The translations under genes were made by a program, and so were the position numbers. Shown here piece by piece: positions 22,788 to 35,592 of a stretch of DNA of 64,000 nucleotides; the first letter of the stretch is position 1; each line of letters begins with the position of its first letter. The notes beneath the pieces are model-generated. The model ran no database searches, was not told the origin of the DNA, and worked only from the letters and a program-made list of their open reading frames with translations. Source of the stretch: Crotalaria pallida (Eukaryota > Streptophyta > Magnoliopsida > Fabales > Fabaceae); contig CM075650.1 in assembly GCA_037953625.1 (NCBI GenBank), positions 146,659,206 through 146,723,205 of the forward strand. Reading direction: 5' to 3'.

Positions 22788-23001
22788 ATTTTTTTTGGTC
22801 CGTATTCCTTGCGGAATCACCGGTATTCCCAAGAGCATCTTTAATATCAGGGAGCTCTTGAGACTAATTCGGAGCGAGTTGCGTGGCTGGCTCTCCGAGC
22901 GAGATGTTTTTAGTGGGAATCGAACCCGGGGCTACTAGCACCCGTATCCCATTCCCAAGATTTCAGTTGGGGCCTTACACCAACTGAACCAGACCCTCGT
23001 T
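22788..23001 (-). mobile_element. tRNA-derived SINE with imperfect 18-bp TSD
   Basis: On the minus strand the head has an A box (TGGTTCAGTTGG) and a B box (GGTTCGATTCCC), then an unrelated body ending in an A-rich tail. The flanks GGTATCTATGTCTCTCAA (22770-22787) and GGTATCAATATCTCTCAA (23002-23019) agree at 16 of 18 bases and form the target duplication. It is the same family as the copy at 48520-48697. Confidence 0.85.
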
Positions 23002-23019
23002 GGTATCAATATCTCTCAA

Positions 23020-24700
23020 TTATTCCTATATATTAACTACTATAAACAGTAAACGAGTTATTAATATTTCAAATTTTTTATATTAAATATTATTAATTAA
23101 AAATTATTAATTTTTTATTATGATTTAAAGATTATTATTAAATAACAACAAAAAATAATTATACAAAAATACATGTGTTCAAATCAAATTCTGCACTTAA
23201 AAAATTAATCTAAATGATAATCAATTTTGTGTTTCCGTATGTGAATACAAGATAATTCTTTTGATATGATATATTCCTTATTCATTTTATTAATAAATTA
23301 ACATTTTACAATATGATTATCATCTTTATTATAATGAATCAAAATCAAATAATAATTAAACATTTTTTAATATAATTATTACTTTTAATATGAAAAATCA
23401 GAATTAAACCAAAATTATAAGATATTATGAGATATTGTTTATATTTATTTGATAGATAAATGGACAATTGGTATTTTACTTTTTTTTAAAAATATGATTA
23501 TCACATTTATTATTATCTATCATAATTAAATATTTTGATCATTTTCATCAGTTATCTTATTATGTTAAGTTAATCATAATATTATCCTAAATAATTTTAT
23601 CCTAATTGTTTTAATCATTTTAATTTATTTATTTTTTAATTTTTTTTTAAATGTGAGTAACTTTGTTTCTAATCAGTTACATCTTTTTAATTGGTGCAAA
23701 GATCAAACCAACCGTTAAAGTATTTATCCATTACAAATTTTTTATCCTAATTGTTCAAATCATTTTGATTTAATTTATTTTTTTACGTTTTTAAATGTAA
23801 GTAACTTTTGTTTTTGATCTGTTACATCTTTTTATTGATTTAAAGATTAGAACAACTACTAAATTATTTATCCATTACAAATTTTCTTAAAAATGATAAT
23901 TAATCATAATATTTAATTATATATCCATATTACTATTTATAATATTGATAAGTAAAAAGTGCATATTGTCAACTTTCCGAATTTAGGTGAAAAAATTAAA
24001 ATATCAAATTCTAGAACAATAAAAAATAGCGAAGAATGAGATAAAACAACGTAATAAAAAAGTCCAATTAAAAAAAACGTAATAAAAAAATGTGAGTATA
24101 ATAATTTTGGAAAAAATTAAATTTGGAAGAAAGATGGATGAACAAAGATATGTGAAACTTTTAGATGTATATATAGCAAATAGTAAATCTTTATATATTT
24201 AATTTGTATTTATCCAAAATGAAAAACAAATTCAACATATTTAATTTGTATTAATTAAAATAAATTAATAATTTAAAAAAAATGAATAATCTGTTTAATT
24301 TTAAATTTTAATATTTTTGTTGAGATAATAATTTCCTTTTTTTTTACACATTGAGATAATGATTTCACCTAATAATCAAATTAAGTTAATTTCAAATTGT
24401 AATTTTGGTTGGAGACAATGATTATCTACAAATGCTCTGCTGTGGTGTGAGTAAAAATTCAACGACAAACACGGTGTCTCGAAAATTTCTCTTACAAACG
24501 TAATGCTCGAATATGTGACATATTTTTATATAAAAATAATAGATTTATTATTGATTATTGATTTTTTTAATACTAATCTTAAAATGATATTCGACACAAT
24601 CCAGCAGATCATTTGGGTAAAAAATATCAAAACAATTTGTATGTGTAAATGTGCAACAAATATAATGCTGAAATTGCAAAATCCAGCGGATTATTTTATC
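23020..24700. other. AT-rich spacer, no gene seen
   Basis: The base composition is extremely AT-rich. A phrase with GTAACTTTGTTTCTAATCAGTTACATC near 23655 recurs in altered form near 23805, so part may be an old duplication. No coding frame is supported. Confidence 0.45.
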
Positions 24701-24703
24701 AAT

Positions 24704-25690
24704 GTGGGGTTGGTCAAATGGTAGCTCATTTGGTCATTTAACCAACTGGCAGTGGCGAAGGGAGGGGGTGACCCAGAGATGCCGTGGTCACCCCTCCAAA
24801 TTTTGATTTTTTTTTTATATACATAATATACTACTAGTCTACTACAGGGTACTACTAATAATAATATCACTACCACTACTACACCTTTTGGGCCAAGGCA
24901 AATATACTACTACACGTTTTGGGCCAAGGCTTATAATAATAATAATAATACTTTTGGTCAAGGCTTATAATCATTGCTTTTGCTTATAATTATAACAATA
25001 GTTTATTGAACCGCCTCACCTCATTGTCAGTTCCTCACTTCTTCTGCTCTGGTCTTCACGCTGTTGAAAGAGCATTCAATTTCTTGTCTTAGTTCTTTTC
25101 TTCCAAAAGGTAATATATTAACTCTTCCTTGTTGCTAATAATATTTTAATAAATGTTTTTTTTATTAAATCTCTTCTTTATGCATCAAAAGTCTTTTTGA
25201 GTTTTTTTCCCTAAAATTAATTAAAATCTGTTAGTGCTACTTGGTATGATTTTTATAGTTATTAAATTGCAAAGTATATGCTAGTGCTACTAATGGTCTA
25301 CTACTAATGATAATTGATGATTTTTACTCCATGAAACAACGACGAGCACAACTTAAGAAGTAAAGGTACATGCCATATGTTTGATATATTCATTACCTGT
25401 GAACATGTTAAATAGATTTTCTTGTATTACGTTAGTTATTATCTAATTTGTTTCATATAATGTACATTTGGTACTTAAATTTTTCTTTATTATAAGTTAT
25501 ATATTATTTAGTCTTGGCACCCCTTGTTTTGAAATCCTGGCTCCGCCCCTGCCAACTGGTCTCGAGTTCGAGCCTTGGATACGGAGCAATCCTCGCTGGG
25601 AGACCCCTACCGCTTAGTGCGAACTCAATTGGATCGGATCGGATGAGTCGGATACTGGGTAAACCAGATCCGGGTACTGCTTGGTGTATA
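24704..25690 (+). mobile_element. SINE interrupted by an hAT element
   Basis: The head at 24704-24749 (GGTTGGTCAAATGGTAGCTC) and the rest from 25552 onward (TCTCGAGTTCGAGCC B box, GGGAGACCCCTACC, then an A-rich tail near 25690) together match the SINEs at 26750 and 41244. The 802-bp hAT element separates them. A clear target duplication for the SINE itself was not found. Confidence 0.75.
24750..25551. mobile_element. Non-autonomous hAT element, perfect 8-bp TSD
   Basis: It begins CAGTGGCGAAG and ends CTCCGCCCCTG, imperfect inverted repeats of the hAT type. The 8-bp sequence CCAACTGG flanks it on both sides (24742-24749 and 25552-25559), and CCAACTGG belongs to the SINE that was its target. 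No transposase is visible in its 802 bp. The interior is AT-rich with several near-repeats of CTACTAC and TTTTGGGCCAAGGC. Confidence 0.88.
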
Positions 25691-25896
25691 AAAAAAATAT
25701 TTTCCATTTTTATTTCTATCATGCAGATAATGAATATAAACGTTCTTAGCTTTGCTGTTTTTAATATTCCAACCAATCAATCAGCTAGTTTTTCTTTCTC
25801 TTTTTTTTTTTTTAAATTTTTATAAACAATCAGTAGTTTTTCAGTTATACTAATTTATTTTGTTTTTATACTAATCTGCTCAAATCTTAAATATTA

Positions 25897-26162
25897 CTCC
25901 CTCCGTCCCTAATTATAAGGCTCTTTTAACACTTTTATTTTGTCCCTATTTATAAGGCCCTTTACCAATTTTCAATGAGCATTAATTATTTTTTTCTACA
26001 AACACCTCTATTTATTTAACACTTTTTAGCTTCCCAATAATATTAATAGGGGTAATTTTGAAAATACATCACAAAAGTTCCAATACAATTAACTAAATTA
26101 TTTCACTTTCTTAATAGACGTGAAATCTCCCAAGAGAGCCTTATAATTAAGGACGGAGGTAG
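25897..26162. mobile_element. Stowaway MITE
   Basis: The left end CTCCCTCCGTCCCTAATTAT and the right end ATAATTAAGGACGGAGGTAG are inverted copies with TA outside each. This is the cleanest copy of the family also seen at 2307, 10263 and 40904. Confidence 0.85.
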
Positions 26163-26169
26163 TAATAAT

Positions 26170-26738
26170 GTTTTATGGCAATCCGTTCAAATTTTAATGG
26201 GAGATTTGAGTATTAAAATTTTAGGGCCCTATCCCCTATCCAAGTTAGGCTCAATTATTAGCATTGTTTTTTTATGGCAATCCATTTATATAAGCAAAAT
26301 GCCTATATATTAGTCCATATGGATAAAATGAAACAAACACGGTACAGAAACTATTCCTAACTTTTAGCACTTTCCAAAAGATAAAAGCAACAACTGAAAA
26401 TCCTAATAAGCCCATGCTAAAATCTAAACAGCGTCTCTAATGAAATGAGATTACATATTCATGTCAAGAAGAATATAAGTTGTAGAAAGAAGAAGAAAGA
26501 TAAGAACAAATGATTTTTTTTTTTTTAAAAAAAAAAGGAAGAGGGGAGAGAGAGAGAAGTGAAATTAATAAAATACATTCCCAATAAAAGAAGAAAATGA
26601 CTCCAATAATTACCTGGTTGAACATTTCGAACTTTTTTTAAATTCTGATTTTGGTTATTACTTTTCCTAAAATCATGCTTCCCATTTAATCTTTAAAAAA
26701 AAAAAAGGAAAATATACAGAAGAAGAGAAATAAAGAGA
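26170..26738. other. AT-rich spacer, no gene seen
   Basis: The stretch has A-runs and purine-rich tracts (GGGGAGAGAGAGAGAAG near 26542) with no coding support. Confidence 0.4.
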
Positions 26739-26749
26739 AGTAAAATTAA

Positions 26750-26933
26750 CCAACGTGGTGTTGGCCTAGTGGTGAGCTCACTAGGATCCTTAACCAGTGG
26801 TCTCGAGTTTGAGCCCTGGGTATGGACAAACACTCGTTGGGAGACCCCTCACTCCCAAGGAAGCTTCGTGGATCGGGGTGGATTAGTTGGACCACAAAAA
26901 GTGAAGCCCAGACACCATTTGCAAAAAAAAAAA
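26750..26933 (+). mobile_element. tRNA-derived SINE, perfect 11-bp TSD
   Basis: The head has an A box (TTGGCCTAGTGGTGAG) and a B box (TCTCGAGTTTGAGCCC), then GGGAGACCCC and a poly(A) tail. AGTAAAATTAA lies on both sides (26739-26749 and 26934-26944). The open frame across it is fortuitous. Confidence 0.88.
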
Positions 26934-26944
26934 AGTAAAATTAA

Positions 26945-28600
26945 TAATCATAATAATTACTCGGATGAAGGATGATGATTTCAAAAATTTTCAAAATTTG
27001 ATTTTGTTTATTTCTTTTAAATTCTGAGTCGGATGATTCCCATTTAATAATGTTTAAGTTTTTAATATATTTTCAAATTCAAAACTCAAATAAAAACTCA
27101 CAAAACAGTTCTGGGAGACAATTTGGTCTCCCAGTATTTCTTAGATGGAGCAATTTGCTCACTTAAAATTTTGAAGAGTAACCAAAATTTATTATAGAAG
27201 CAAATTAAAGAGAATTGAAGATGAAAAAAAAATCATAGGTCAAACATAAAATCAAATCCTACGATAAACAAAATTTATTAACTATGGGACTATATAGTAC
27301 AAAAAGGTTTAAATGAATTGATTGGACTATCCTATCAAACAAGATGCATCTTCTTTTTGAACTCCATAGTCAAACGTACTTGACTTTTGGAGCAATTATG
27401 GGATGAGTGACTTCATGGGAAGTTTCCCGGGAAGAGTGTGAGTAAGGACAAAGCACACACTCTGAAAAGATTCGTGTTGTTGGTATGTGAGAATAGTCGT
27501 CAATCCATTTGCCTGTCCGGGATGTTATATTATCAATAATTTTTTATAAGAAAAAATAATTAAAATTATGTTTATTAAGGAGATTAGTTTATTGTATTTA
27601 ATTTTCTTAAATTTTATTTTAAAAAAATAGAGGTATTTTAGGTAAATAGTATTGAGAATGAAACAAAAACTAAATTAGACAACCATCTTATAAATGTGTT
27701 ATAAGAAAATAGCATTGAGAATAAAACAAAAATTAAAAAGGTTAGTTAACTTTAGCTATATTTTAAATAAATAAAAATATTGTTTCCCTATATTTACATT
27801 GTATGCGTGACTCTGCATTTCGGGTTTTCAAACCACAATTTCTTAAATTTTACTCCTCTAGTTCTTATTATAGGTTATCTTTTGAAAGATTTTTTTTTGT
27901 TGTAATTATAGGTCATTATATATTTCCGATGCATTATTATTATTTTTTTTTCCACTTATTAAATGATTTGACTCTTTATGTTTTTTTCATTAATGAGTGT
28001 GAATTATTTAAGAAAAGTTAAGAGGGTAAAATTGTGATGTTACACTACATTCTTATAAAATAAAAAAAAATAAATACTTTTCTTGATATATGTAATTCGA
28101 TTAAATCTAAAAAAACACATCAAATGCCTAAAAATTCATAACTCATCTATATCCTCCTTCTACTACCACACTTTATTCATTTACACATGAAAACATGCAA
28201 GTTTGAAGCAAGGTTTTAAATAGCAGTCGCAGTTTCAAAGTGTGCTTAAATTTTGATGTTGCGGATAATTTCGAGCAAATTCGGCCACAATTGTGGTTGC
28301 AATGCAGTTTTAGAGTGTACTTAAACCTTAGCGTATCGGTATCTGTAATGATCGCGAACCCAAATAAAAAACCTTGATCGAAAATACATAGATCAAAAGG
28401 GAAGAAAGGATGTTGTTAATGGATTGTTTGGTCTGCATAATGAAAGTTGAATTATTTCCATTGACTGAACACCAATTAGCCAAAAATTACAAAAGGTAAT
28501 AAATATTAAATCTGGTGAAGCATGATAACTTTTATGCCCAAAATGAAGAAAAAATAAGCATCATTAGTATCTTACAATGAAATATACTTATTGCTTGAAA
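26945..28600. other. Spacer downstream of the kinase gene; MITE remnants
   Basis: At about 27540-27770 there is a remnant of the MITE family seen at 1828 and 35274, with the two AGTATTGAGAATGAAAC-type phrases. At about 27846 a CTCCTCTAGTTCTTATTATAG phrase resembles a Stowaway left end without a partner. Nothing coding is supported. The last 60 bases or so are probably 3' UTR of the kinase gene. Confidence 0.45.
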
Positions 28601-28658
28601 ACACATTATCAAGAAAGCCTAGCCATGCATCCATATATTGGTATGTACCCCCACATTG

Positions 28659-31207
28659 TTATGGTGTCTGCACATTTGACCCAGACTCAGAGGATGGCCT
28701 ATTCTTCAATTCAGGATGCTTAATTTCTTCAATCATTCTAACTGCTTCATCCATCTTAGGCCTCATATCTGGCACCTTAGCAACACAAGCCAATGCAATT
28801 TGAAGCATCTGCACCATTTCCTCTTCCACGTACCGGCCTATAAGAAGCTCATCGTCGAAGACTTCGGCTGTCCATTCCTCTCTAACAACAGACCTCACCC
28901 ACCTTGGAAGATCAACTACATCCTCATAGCCAGGATATCGAAGGGGAGTCTTCCCTGTCAGCATTTCAAGAAGCAGCACGCCGAAGCTGTAAACATCGGA
29001 CTTTTGAGTGATTTTCTTGGAGTCTGTTACTTCTGGTGCTCTATAACCATTGGCTCTAGACATTGTTGCTGATGTGTTCATGAGAGGAGTCAATCCGATA
29101 TCGGAGATGCATGCATCGAGTTCTTGGTTTATGAGCACATTGGTGGACTTGATGTTGCCATGTGTGAATTTTGGACCACCCTGAGAGTGAATGAAAGCAA
29201 TTCCCTTGGCAGCTCCTAGTGAAATCTTCACTCTGGAATCCCAGTCTAATGGAGTCCTTCCTGCACTACCCCGGTTTCCTATTGTTTGGAATAAAGAAGA
29301 GTAAAGCAAAAATATAGCATTATTTGAATGGAATTAACACTTTAAATTAATGTGACAATTAGTTCCTAGAGTAACTTCACCATGTAATTGAACATATAGA
29401 GGGCTCTTTCAAGGAAGGAATCAAAACCTTATTGTTGCAAATGTTCAATCCACTTATTTGCATAAATCACCAATGACATTGTGGACTCAAGTCACATAAT
29501 GACAATGGTGCTGCATGTGACCTTAGTTATATCTGAGGAGCAACTTGATTATACTTTCACTGAGTTTCCGATTCAATTCCTATTTGAATTTAATGATTGA
29601 TTCTGAGTAAGGTTTTTATGATAGAAGCCCTTTCTAGGTAGGTATTGCGTAGTACACTATCCCTAAGTTAGGCACATATAATAGTTGACAACTTGACATG
29701 TATAGAAGCATTTTTTAGAGATTGGAGCATTCTTTTCACAGGCCTCACAACCATTTGGGTAGTGCCTAACAAAGATTCCTTACCATTATTTAACTAACAT
29801 TTAGAGGCTGATGAAGAAAACACAAAATGCAACTTTTAAACAAAACTGAGAACAGATTAATCATGATAACAGGTGATTGAACAATTGATCAAGGCAGAAC
29901 ATACCATGCAACAAGAAAAACAAGCTTCCCCCTGGCATGTAGTTGCAAACCAGAAGCTTTTCATCTTTGGAATAGTAATAAGCTCGAACGGGCATGACAT
30001 TGGCGTGGGATCCGATTCTCCCGACAATCTCCATATGCTGCTCAAACTCCTTCTTTCCTACAATAACTTCCTTCAGCCTCTTAACTACCACAGTTGTTCC
30101 CTCTTCCAAAACAGCCTTGTATGCTGTTCCATAGCTCCCTTTTCCAAGAACTTCAGCTGAGGCCTTCAACAAATCCTCAAGATCAAAGCTATAAGAGCAT
30201 CCTTCAAAGAAAAACAACTTGTTCTTTTCAGCCTCTTGCACACCACTCCCGAAACTCTTTGAAACCTCGGTCTTTCCAGCACAAGCTGATGCCTTTCCTT
30301 TCAGTATGCCACTGCTTTTATTGTTGTTTTTCCTCTTGAAACAGCACACTATGATCACTAATACTAGTAGAGAGATGAAGGCAATGCCTCCTATGACTAG
30401 AGCAAGTATAGGAGCTAGGCCAAAGCTTTTCTTCTTATGAGTGGTAGCTTCTTGATTTTGGGTGGTTGATGGAGAGGGTGGCTCGTAAACCGGAGAAGGA
30501 GATGGAGAAGGGGAGGTTGAAGAGCAATGATTGAGAGGTGGACCACATAAGAGAGAGTTACCAACGAAAGAAGTATAAGGGAATGACTTGATGGAATTTG
30601 GAATTGAGCCATTCAAGTTGTTATGGCTCAAATTCAAATATTTGAGACTTGGAAGGTTGAAGTCAGGGATAGCTCCAGATATAGCATTGTTTTGAAGATA
30701 CAACCAAGTTAGTCTTCTCAGGTTCTGAAATGCAGGTGGAATAGAGCCAGAAAAGGAGTTGAAGGAAATATCCAGTGCAGTGAGTTTAGGGGAAACAGAA
30801 GAAGGAATTAGACCTGAGAAGTTGTTGTGCTGCAAGTGTGCAAATTGGAGTGAAGGAATTGAAAGGATGTTAGAAGGAAGGTTTCCTTTAAGGCCATTAG
30901 AATGAAGGCTCAGGACCCTAAGAGCATCAAGTTTTCCTATGCTGTTCTCTGGAATGGAACCTGTTAGTCCAATTCCTGGAAGATGGAGACCAATGACACG
31001 AGTTCGGCTTGAGTCGCAAGTCACACCAATCCATGTGGTGCATATTGAAGAAGTGTCATTCCAGTTTAGCCTTGGGCCATGTGGAACACTAGAAGAAAAC
31101 TCCAATAGAGCTTGTGTGTCAGAGTTCAAGTCAGCTACAATCAAGTCGAGGAGAGACAGTATGAAGCTTAACAGAACAAGTGCAACAATCGAGAACTGCA
31201 ACTTCAT
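28659..31207 (-). CDS. LRR receptor-like kinase, subfamily III, with altered catalytic loop
   Basis: There are two exons: 31207-29905 and 29278-28659, joined across a GT-AG intron, giving 640 residues. The start is the first ATG (MKLQFS), which opens a signal peptide. An N-terminal LRR cap with SDTQALLEF (from 29) and about five leucine-rich repeats (about 72-208) follow. Then come a Ser/Pro-rich stretch, a transmembrane helix (about 262-290) and a kinase domain. The glycine loop GKGSYG (355-360) and the lysine (VVVK, 376) are present. The HRD catalytic aspartate is replaced (HGN, 474-476), and DFG reads DIG (494-496). Subfamily III kinases often look like this and may signal as pseudokinases. 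It is a plasma membrane protein. The ligand is unknown. Confidence 0.93.
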
Positions 31208-34200
31208 TGGTGCTTTTTTTGGTGAGGCAAGTGATAGTTCCAACCTCTGAACTTAGCTGTTCTTCATTCTTTCATGGTTTGGCTTTGGAAAATACAATAA
31301 AGTGTTAGCTTGTCATGTAGCTAGGAAAGTAGAACATGTTATCGAATTTAAAATTAACTATTTTAAATTATGAAAGTGAAGCAAAGCTCAAACAGAAAGT
31401 GATGACTTTGATTAGTTCACAAGATGAAAATGGTAGCAAGAACAGACTGCGAGTTTATAAATTATTAAAAAAAAACATATAATTTGTAAGAAAATATTTC
31501 TGTTGATGCAGAAAACATTACCTACTGCAGCTTTTAATAGAACCAAAAAGAATATTAAGTAGTCTTTCTTATTCATGCTTACCATTCGGCAGGTTTTAAG
31601 AGTAGGAAAAGGTACTTCCTTCTTTCAAATGCACCAGTTGAGGCATATTCATTCTTTCAATACTTGAGGTGATAAACTGACTCCTTCATTTAAAAAAAAG
31701 AAAAAGCAAAAAGCCAAAGGCTTGCCATTGAACTTTAAATAATGGAGCAATAAAGTGCACTTTTCATTGAGAATAAAGAAGCCCTCCCTTCTTCATAAAT
31801 CAGTGCTTATATGTTTAAGAAATAACCAAGAAGGGAGGTGGGGGAAATAAAGAAGCATAGTGATAAATGAGAATCCAAGAAAAAATAGAACTACAAAAGA
31901 AAAAGGAAAAGTTTGATTCTCCTTTGTACTTTATAAAGAAAAAGCATTCTTTGCCATACAAAGTAGCCTGCAATCTTCTAATTTAAAAAGATCAAAATAA
32001 ACCATTGGTGTTGATTTCTCATTTTATGCCACCTTATCTGGTTATTGAATACTGCAGAATGGTCATCTTGTAAGTACTGAAAACTATTTCAGGAATCAGA
32101 TTTGGACATGTACAGTAACAAATGATTATTTAAAGGGTTGCAGATGGTTTATTGCAATAAACAACTAAAAGCATATTTGAACAAAAATAAATTGCTGATT
32201 CCTCTAGTGAAAGCATGCAAAACAAAATATTTTTCCATACTAGAGATAACATTAAAATAACAAAGTCATTAGAGGAGGAATTGAATAAATAAAAGACCAT
32301 ACTAGAATAATTCTCCAGTAGCATATATAAGTATGTATTATGAATAAAAGAGATAAAAAATTCATAGTGATCAGGATGAAAGAACTACCATGGTGACTCA
32401 AAACTATCAGAAGCAAAGGTAACCGGAAAAGGACAAGCTTCCAAAGAAATGACCTTATATATTTACCAATCTTTAATTATGGACAATGTCATATTAACTG
32501 TTCAAGTTATGATTGCGAGTAATCAAATTGGAATTTAAGGGAAGGGAGAGATATTATTACCTTGGTATGAAATTCTGTTTCAGTGCACCAAAAACACATC
32601 ATAGAGTGAAGCATCTCAGCCCAAAAATGAGTAGGGGATATCATCAAGCCTCAAGTTCAAGAAGAAAGCAAGCTTTATAAAGCACAAAATCTTCCATTTT
32701 CAATGAAATGGAGCACAACAGAACTTGTGGTGCATTCAACACTAATAGGACAAAGCTTTTGGAGTTAAGAGAGAGTTTAGTTTCTCTAAAAGTTACTTAC
32801 TTCTACTCAACACCTTTGGAGTCGGTAGCATCGTACTTAGCATCACAGTCTCAACAGTTATAATAAGCATGTGAGTTGATTTCTTCTCTTGTCATCGAGA
32901 GATTCACACACAAGGAAAAAAGAGAGGGAGTTTCCTGCTTTACTAAAATGACAGCAATAATTGAGGTAGTTAACCAGCTAAGCCTTTTATCTAACTAACT
33001 ATAGTACTAGTACATTAATGCCTAGCTTTTGCTGTTGAAAATAGCCCAACACAAATGGAATGATGCATGGGTAGAGTAGGTATAAACATATGAAAATAAG
33101 TACCGAGAGAACAGGAGCATAAATGAGGATTTGCTTACATGTGCTTGAGGTGACTACTGAACAAAAAGAGTACTCACTAACCAAATAATTACTCCATGTT
33201 ATAATTACATTTAATAAGACATACATAGATTTTATTTTAACTCTTCAGTTTACAGAAAAATATTTGCAATTAAGAACCACTACAACTCCCTCATGTATAG
33301 AGGACAACAATTCTTTTGGGAAGGGGTTTGACTATGATGGTTATGATGGAGTTGGGAACCTTTAGTTAAAGAGTAATTAAAGGTTCAAAAAGAGGAAATG
33401 ATTGACATAATTGCATGTTTTGAATTCATATTGAACATCCTAATTCATCTTAATGGTCCACATGAGGATTAAAACGACACGTATTAGTATTGCACTAAAT
33501 TCTACTCATAAGTCATCCTCCTCTTAGTAGACCATAATCCATTAGTATAGTATTTGTAAAGTAATGAGCTCAGCTCCCAAACTAGCCTTTGTTAACTTGT
33601 TATCAAAATATGCTACACATTTCATTGGCTAATTATTTTGATGCTTACTGAATTGTCATCTTCCAAAGTGTTTGCTCTTGTGGTTTGGCCACGGTGGTAT
33701 GTGTACAGTGTATATATGAAGGTGAGGACCAGTCATGAAGTAGAAGTATGATAAGAGTGTTGAAGTGAAAACTAAGCTCATAGTATTAGCAAGATTCCTG
33801 AGAAGGTCAAGGCCATATAATAGGGCCAACCATGTAATGAGTTACACATAAAAACATGAAGATGGTAGTTGGCTGTTACTTAAACAACTTGAAATCCTTC
33901 CTCCCTTCCTCATTAATGTCATCCTTATTAGCTAGGTAGGCTGTCACTCATAACTCATCACGTCAACGTTAACCATCATTCACATTTTCTTTATTTGGAA
34001 CGTAGATTTATGAGTAGGAAAGTGAAATTTTGAAGATAGAGCAGTAGCTCTACACATGTATTAAATACTATCAGTGAATAGTGATAATATTAATATGCTT
34101 TATAGATGAACAGGATAATTTCTTTAAAGGATAGTGATTATTCTTAGCTCTTACATATCATCCACCCCTCACACATCATACTGTCATAATAGGTGATCAA

Positions 34201-35270
34201 ATCAGAGTTAAAGAAATTGGGACCATAGTTGTATGGTAACAATTGTGTGAATGTGAAATGAACAATGTATAAGTATGGAAAAACCTCCTTCAAGTAAGTT
34301 GAAATCTCTATGCATTGTATCAGAATCAACGGTGGATACATCATACATCTTACTTAACTTGCTTTGAAAGAGGACCTATGAAACATATTATTCTTTTTTA
34401 TCTTTAAAGTAAAAGTTCAAGAAGAGACTTCAGTCTCATTCAGCAGGAAATTCAAGAGTTTATAGAGCATGAACTTTGAAGTCCCTTTCACATGGAAATA
34501 TGAAACATGTGCTAATTAATATCATAAGCCAAGTTGAGTTCAGCCTTCCATTTTTTGCTTCTATTCTTGACGCAGGGTAGGTTAAGGGTATTTGCAGTCA
34601 CACAGTGGAAGGCAAGGTTCTCTTAAATTCTTTTATTCCTAACAAAGGTGGCATTCAATGTACGTGTGCCAGTCCATGTGCTAACAATGCTTTCATTTGC
34701 TTATTTTCCCTGTGCCAAAATGTAAAATGGGAAGAGGAAGACAGCAAAGAAGAAAAGAACCTTCACCTTGGAAGTTGCAACAGAGAGTCAGAGGCATCAA
34801 GGAGAGATTGTAAGGTGCTTCCAGTTCCAAAGGAAGGAAAAGTTTATTTTCTACCATCAAATGTATGGATCTTGTTAATAAGAGCACTTGTTAAAGATAT
34901 TAAAATTGGAAAAATAATCATATGTGTGTATTATTTCATCTTTTGATAATACAAAAAATTACATTTTTCCATACATTTGGCTTATCCTCCACTTGTTAAC
35001 ATTTGCCTAAATGTATTGATGTATATCATAGGTAAATTATTATTGTCTCTTGCCTTAAATAGATTTTGTTATACTAATACTAATAACTAAAGTCATACAC
35101 CACTTCAAAAAAAAAAAAAAAAAGTCATACACACATCAAATAGAACATGATAAGACAGGAGTCAGGTATTGGTTAAGAAATTAAGTATATGATGAAAAAC
35201 AAAAAATTCACTTTTGAAAGCATCAACTTTATTTTCCTATAAACATTTTTCATTCTTGGTTCCTTAACCA
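31208..35270. other. Upstream region of the kinase gene; no further gene seen
   Basis: About 4 kb of moderately AT-rich DNA holds only short, unconvincing open frames. A 5' UTR exon of the kinase gene is possible near 31.2-32.9 kb but cannot be proved here. The longest frame, at 34605-34946, has no recognisable domain and overlaps frames on the other strand, so I do not call it. Confidence 0.4.
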
Positions 35271-35273
35271 CTA

Positions 35274-35592
35274 CTCCCTCCGACTCGAATTATAAGCAAC
35301 AATAAACATACTCCCTCCGACTCGAATTATAAGCAAATCCAACCACTTTTACGCTTATTAAGGAGGTTAGTTGATTGTATTTAATTTTCTCAAATTTATA
35401 AACAATAGAGGTATTTTAGGAAAGTAGTATTGAGAATGAAACAAAAATTAATTAAGATTACAATTTTCTATAGATGTTTTAGGAAAGTGGCATTGAGAAC
35501 AAAATAAAATTTAATAAAGTTAGTTAATTTTGCTTATATTTTAAACCAAAAGAAGTATGGCTTTTGTTGCTTATAATTCGAGCCGGAGGGAG
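35274..35592. mobile_element. MITE with doubled left terminus
   Basis: The left end CTCCCTCCGACTCGAATTA occurs twice in tandem (from 35274 and from 35311), each preceded by TA. The right end TAATTCGAGCCGGAGGGAG occurs once, followed by TA. The interior matches 1828-2113 in reverse. The doubled end could come from nested insertion or from a local duplication. Confidence 0.75.

Noticed and set aside
22860..23000. Possible tRNA gene on the minus strand
   Set aside because: The A and B boxes belong to a SINE with its own body, tail and target duplication, and no cloverleaf can be completed.
34605..34946. 113-codon ORF between the two minus-strand genes
   Set aside because: No recognisable domain, an overlapping ORF on the other strand, and an odd composition near the end. 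Chance is the simplest explanation.
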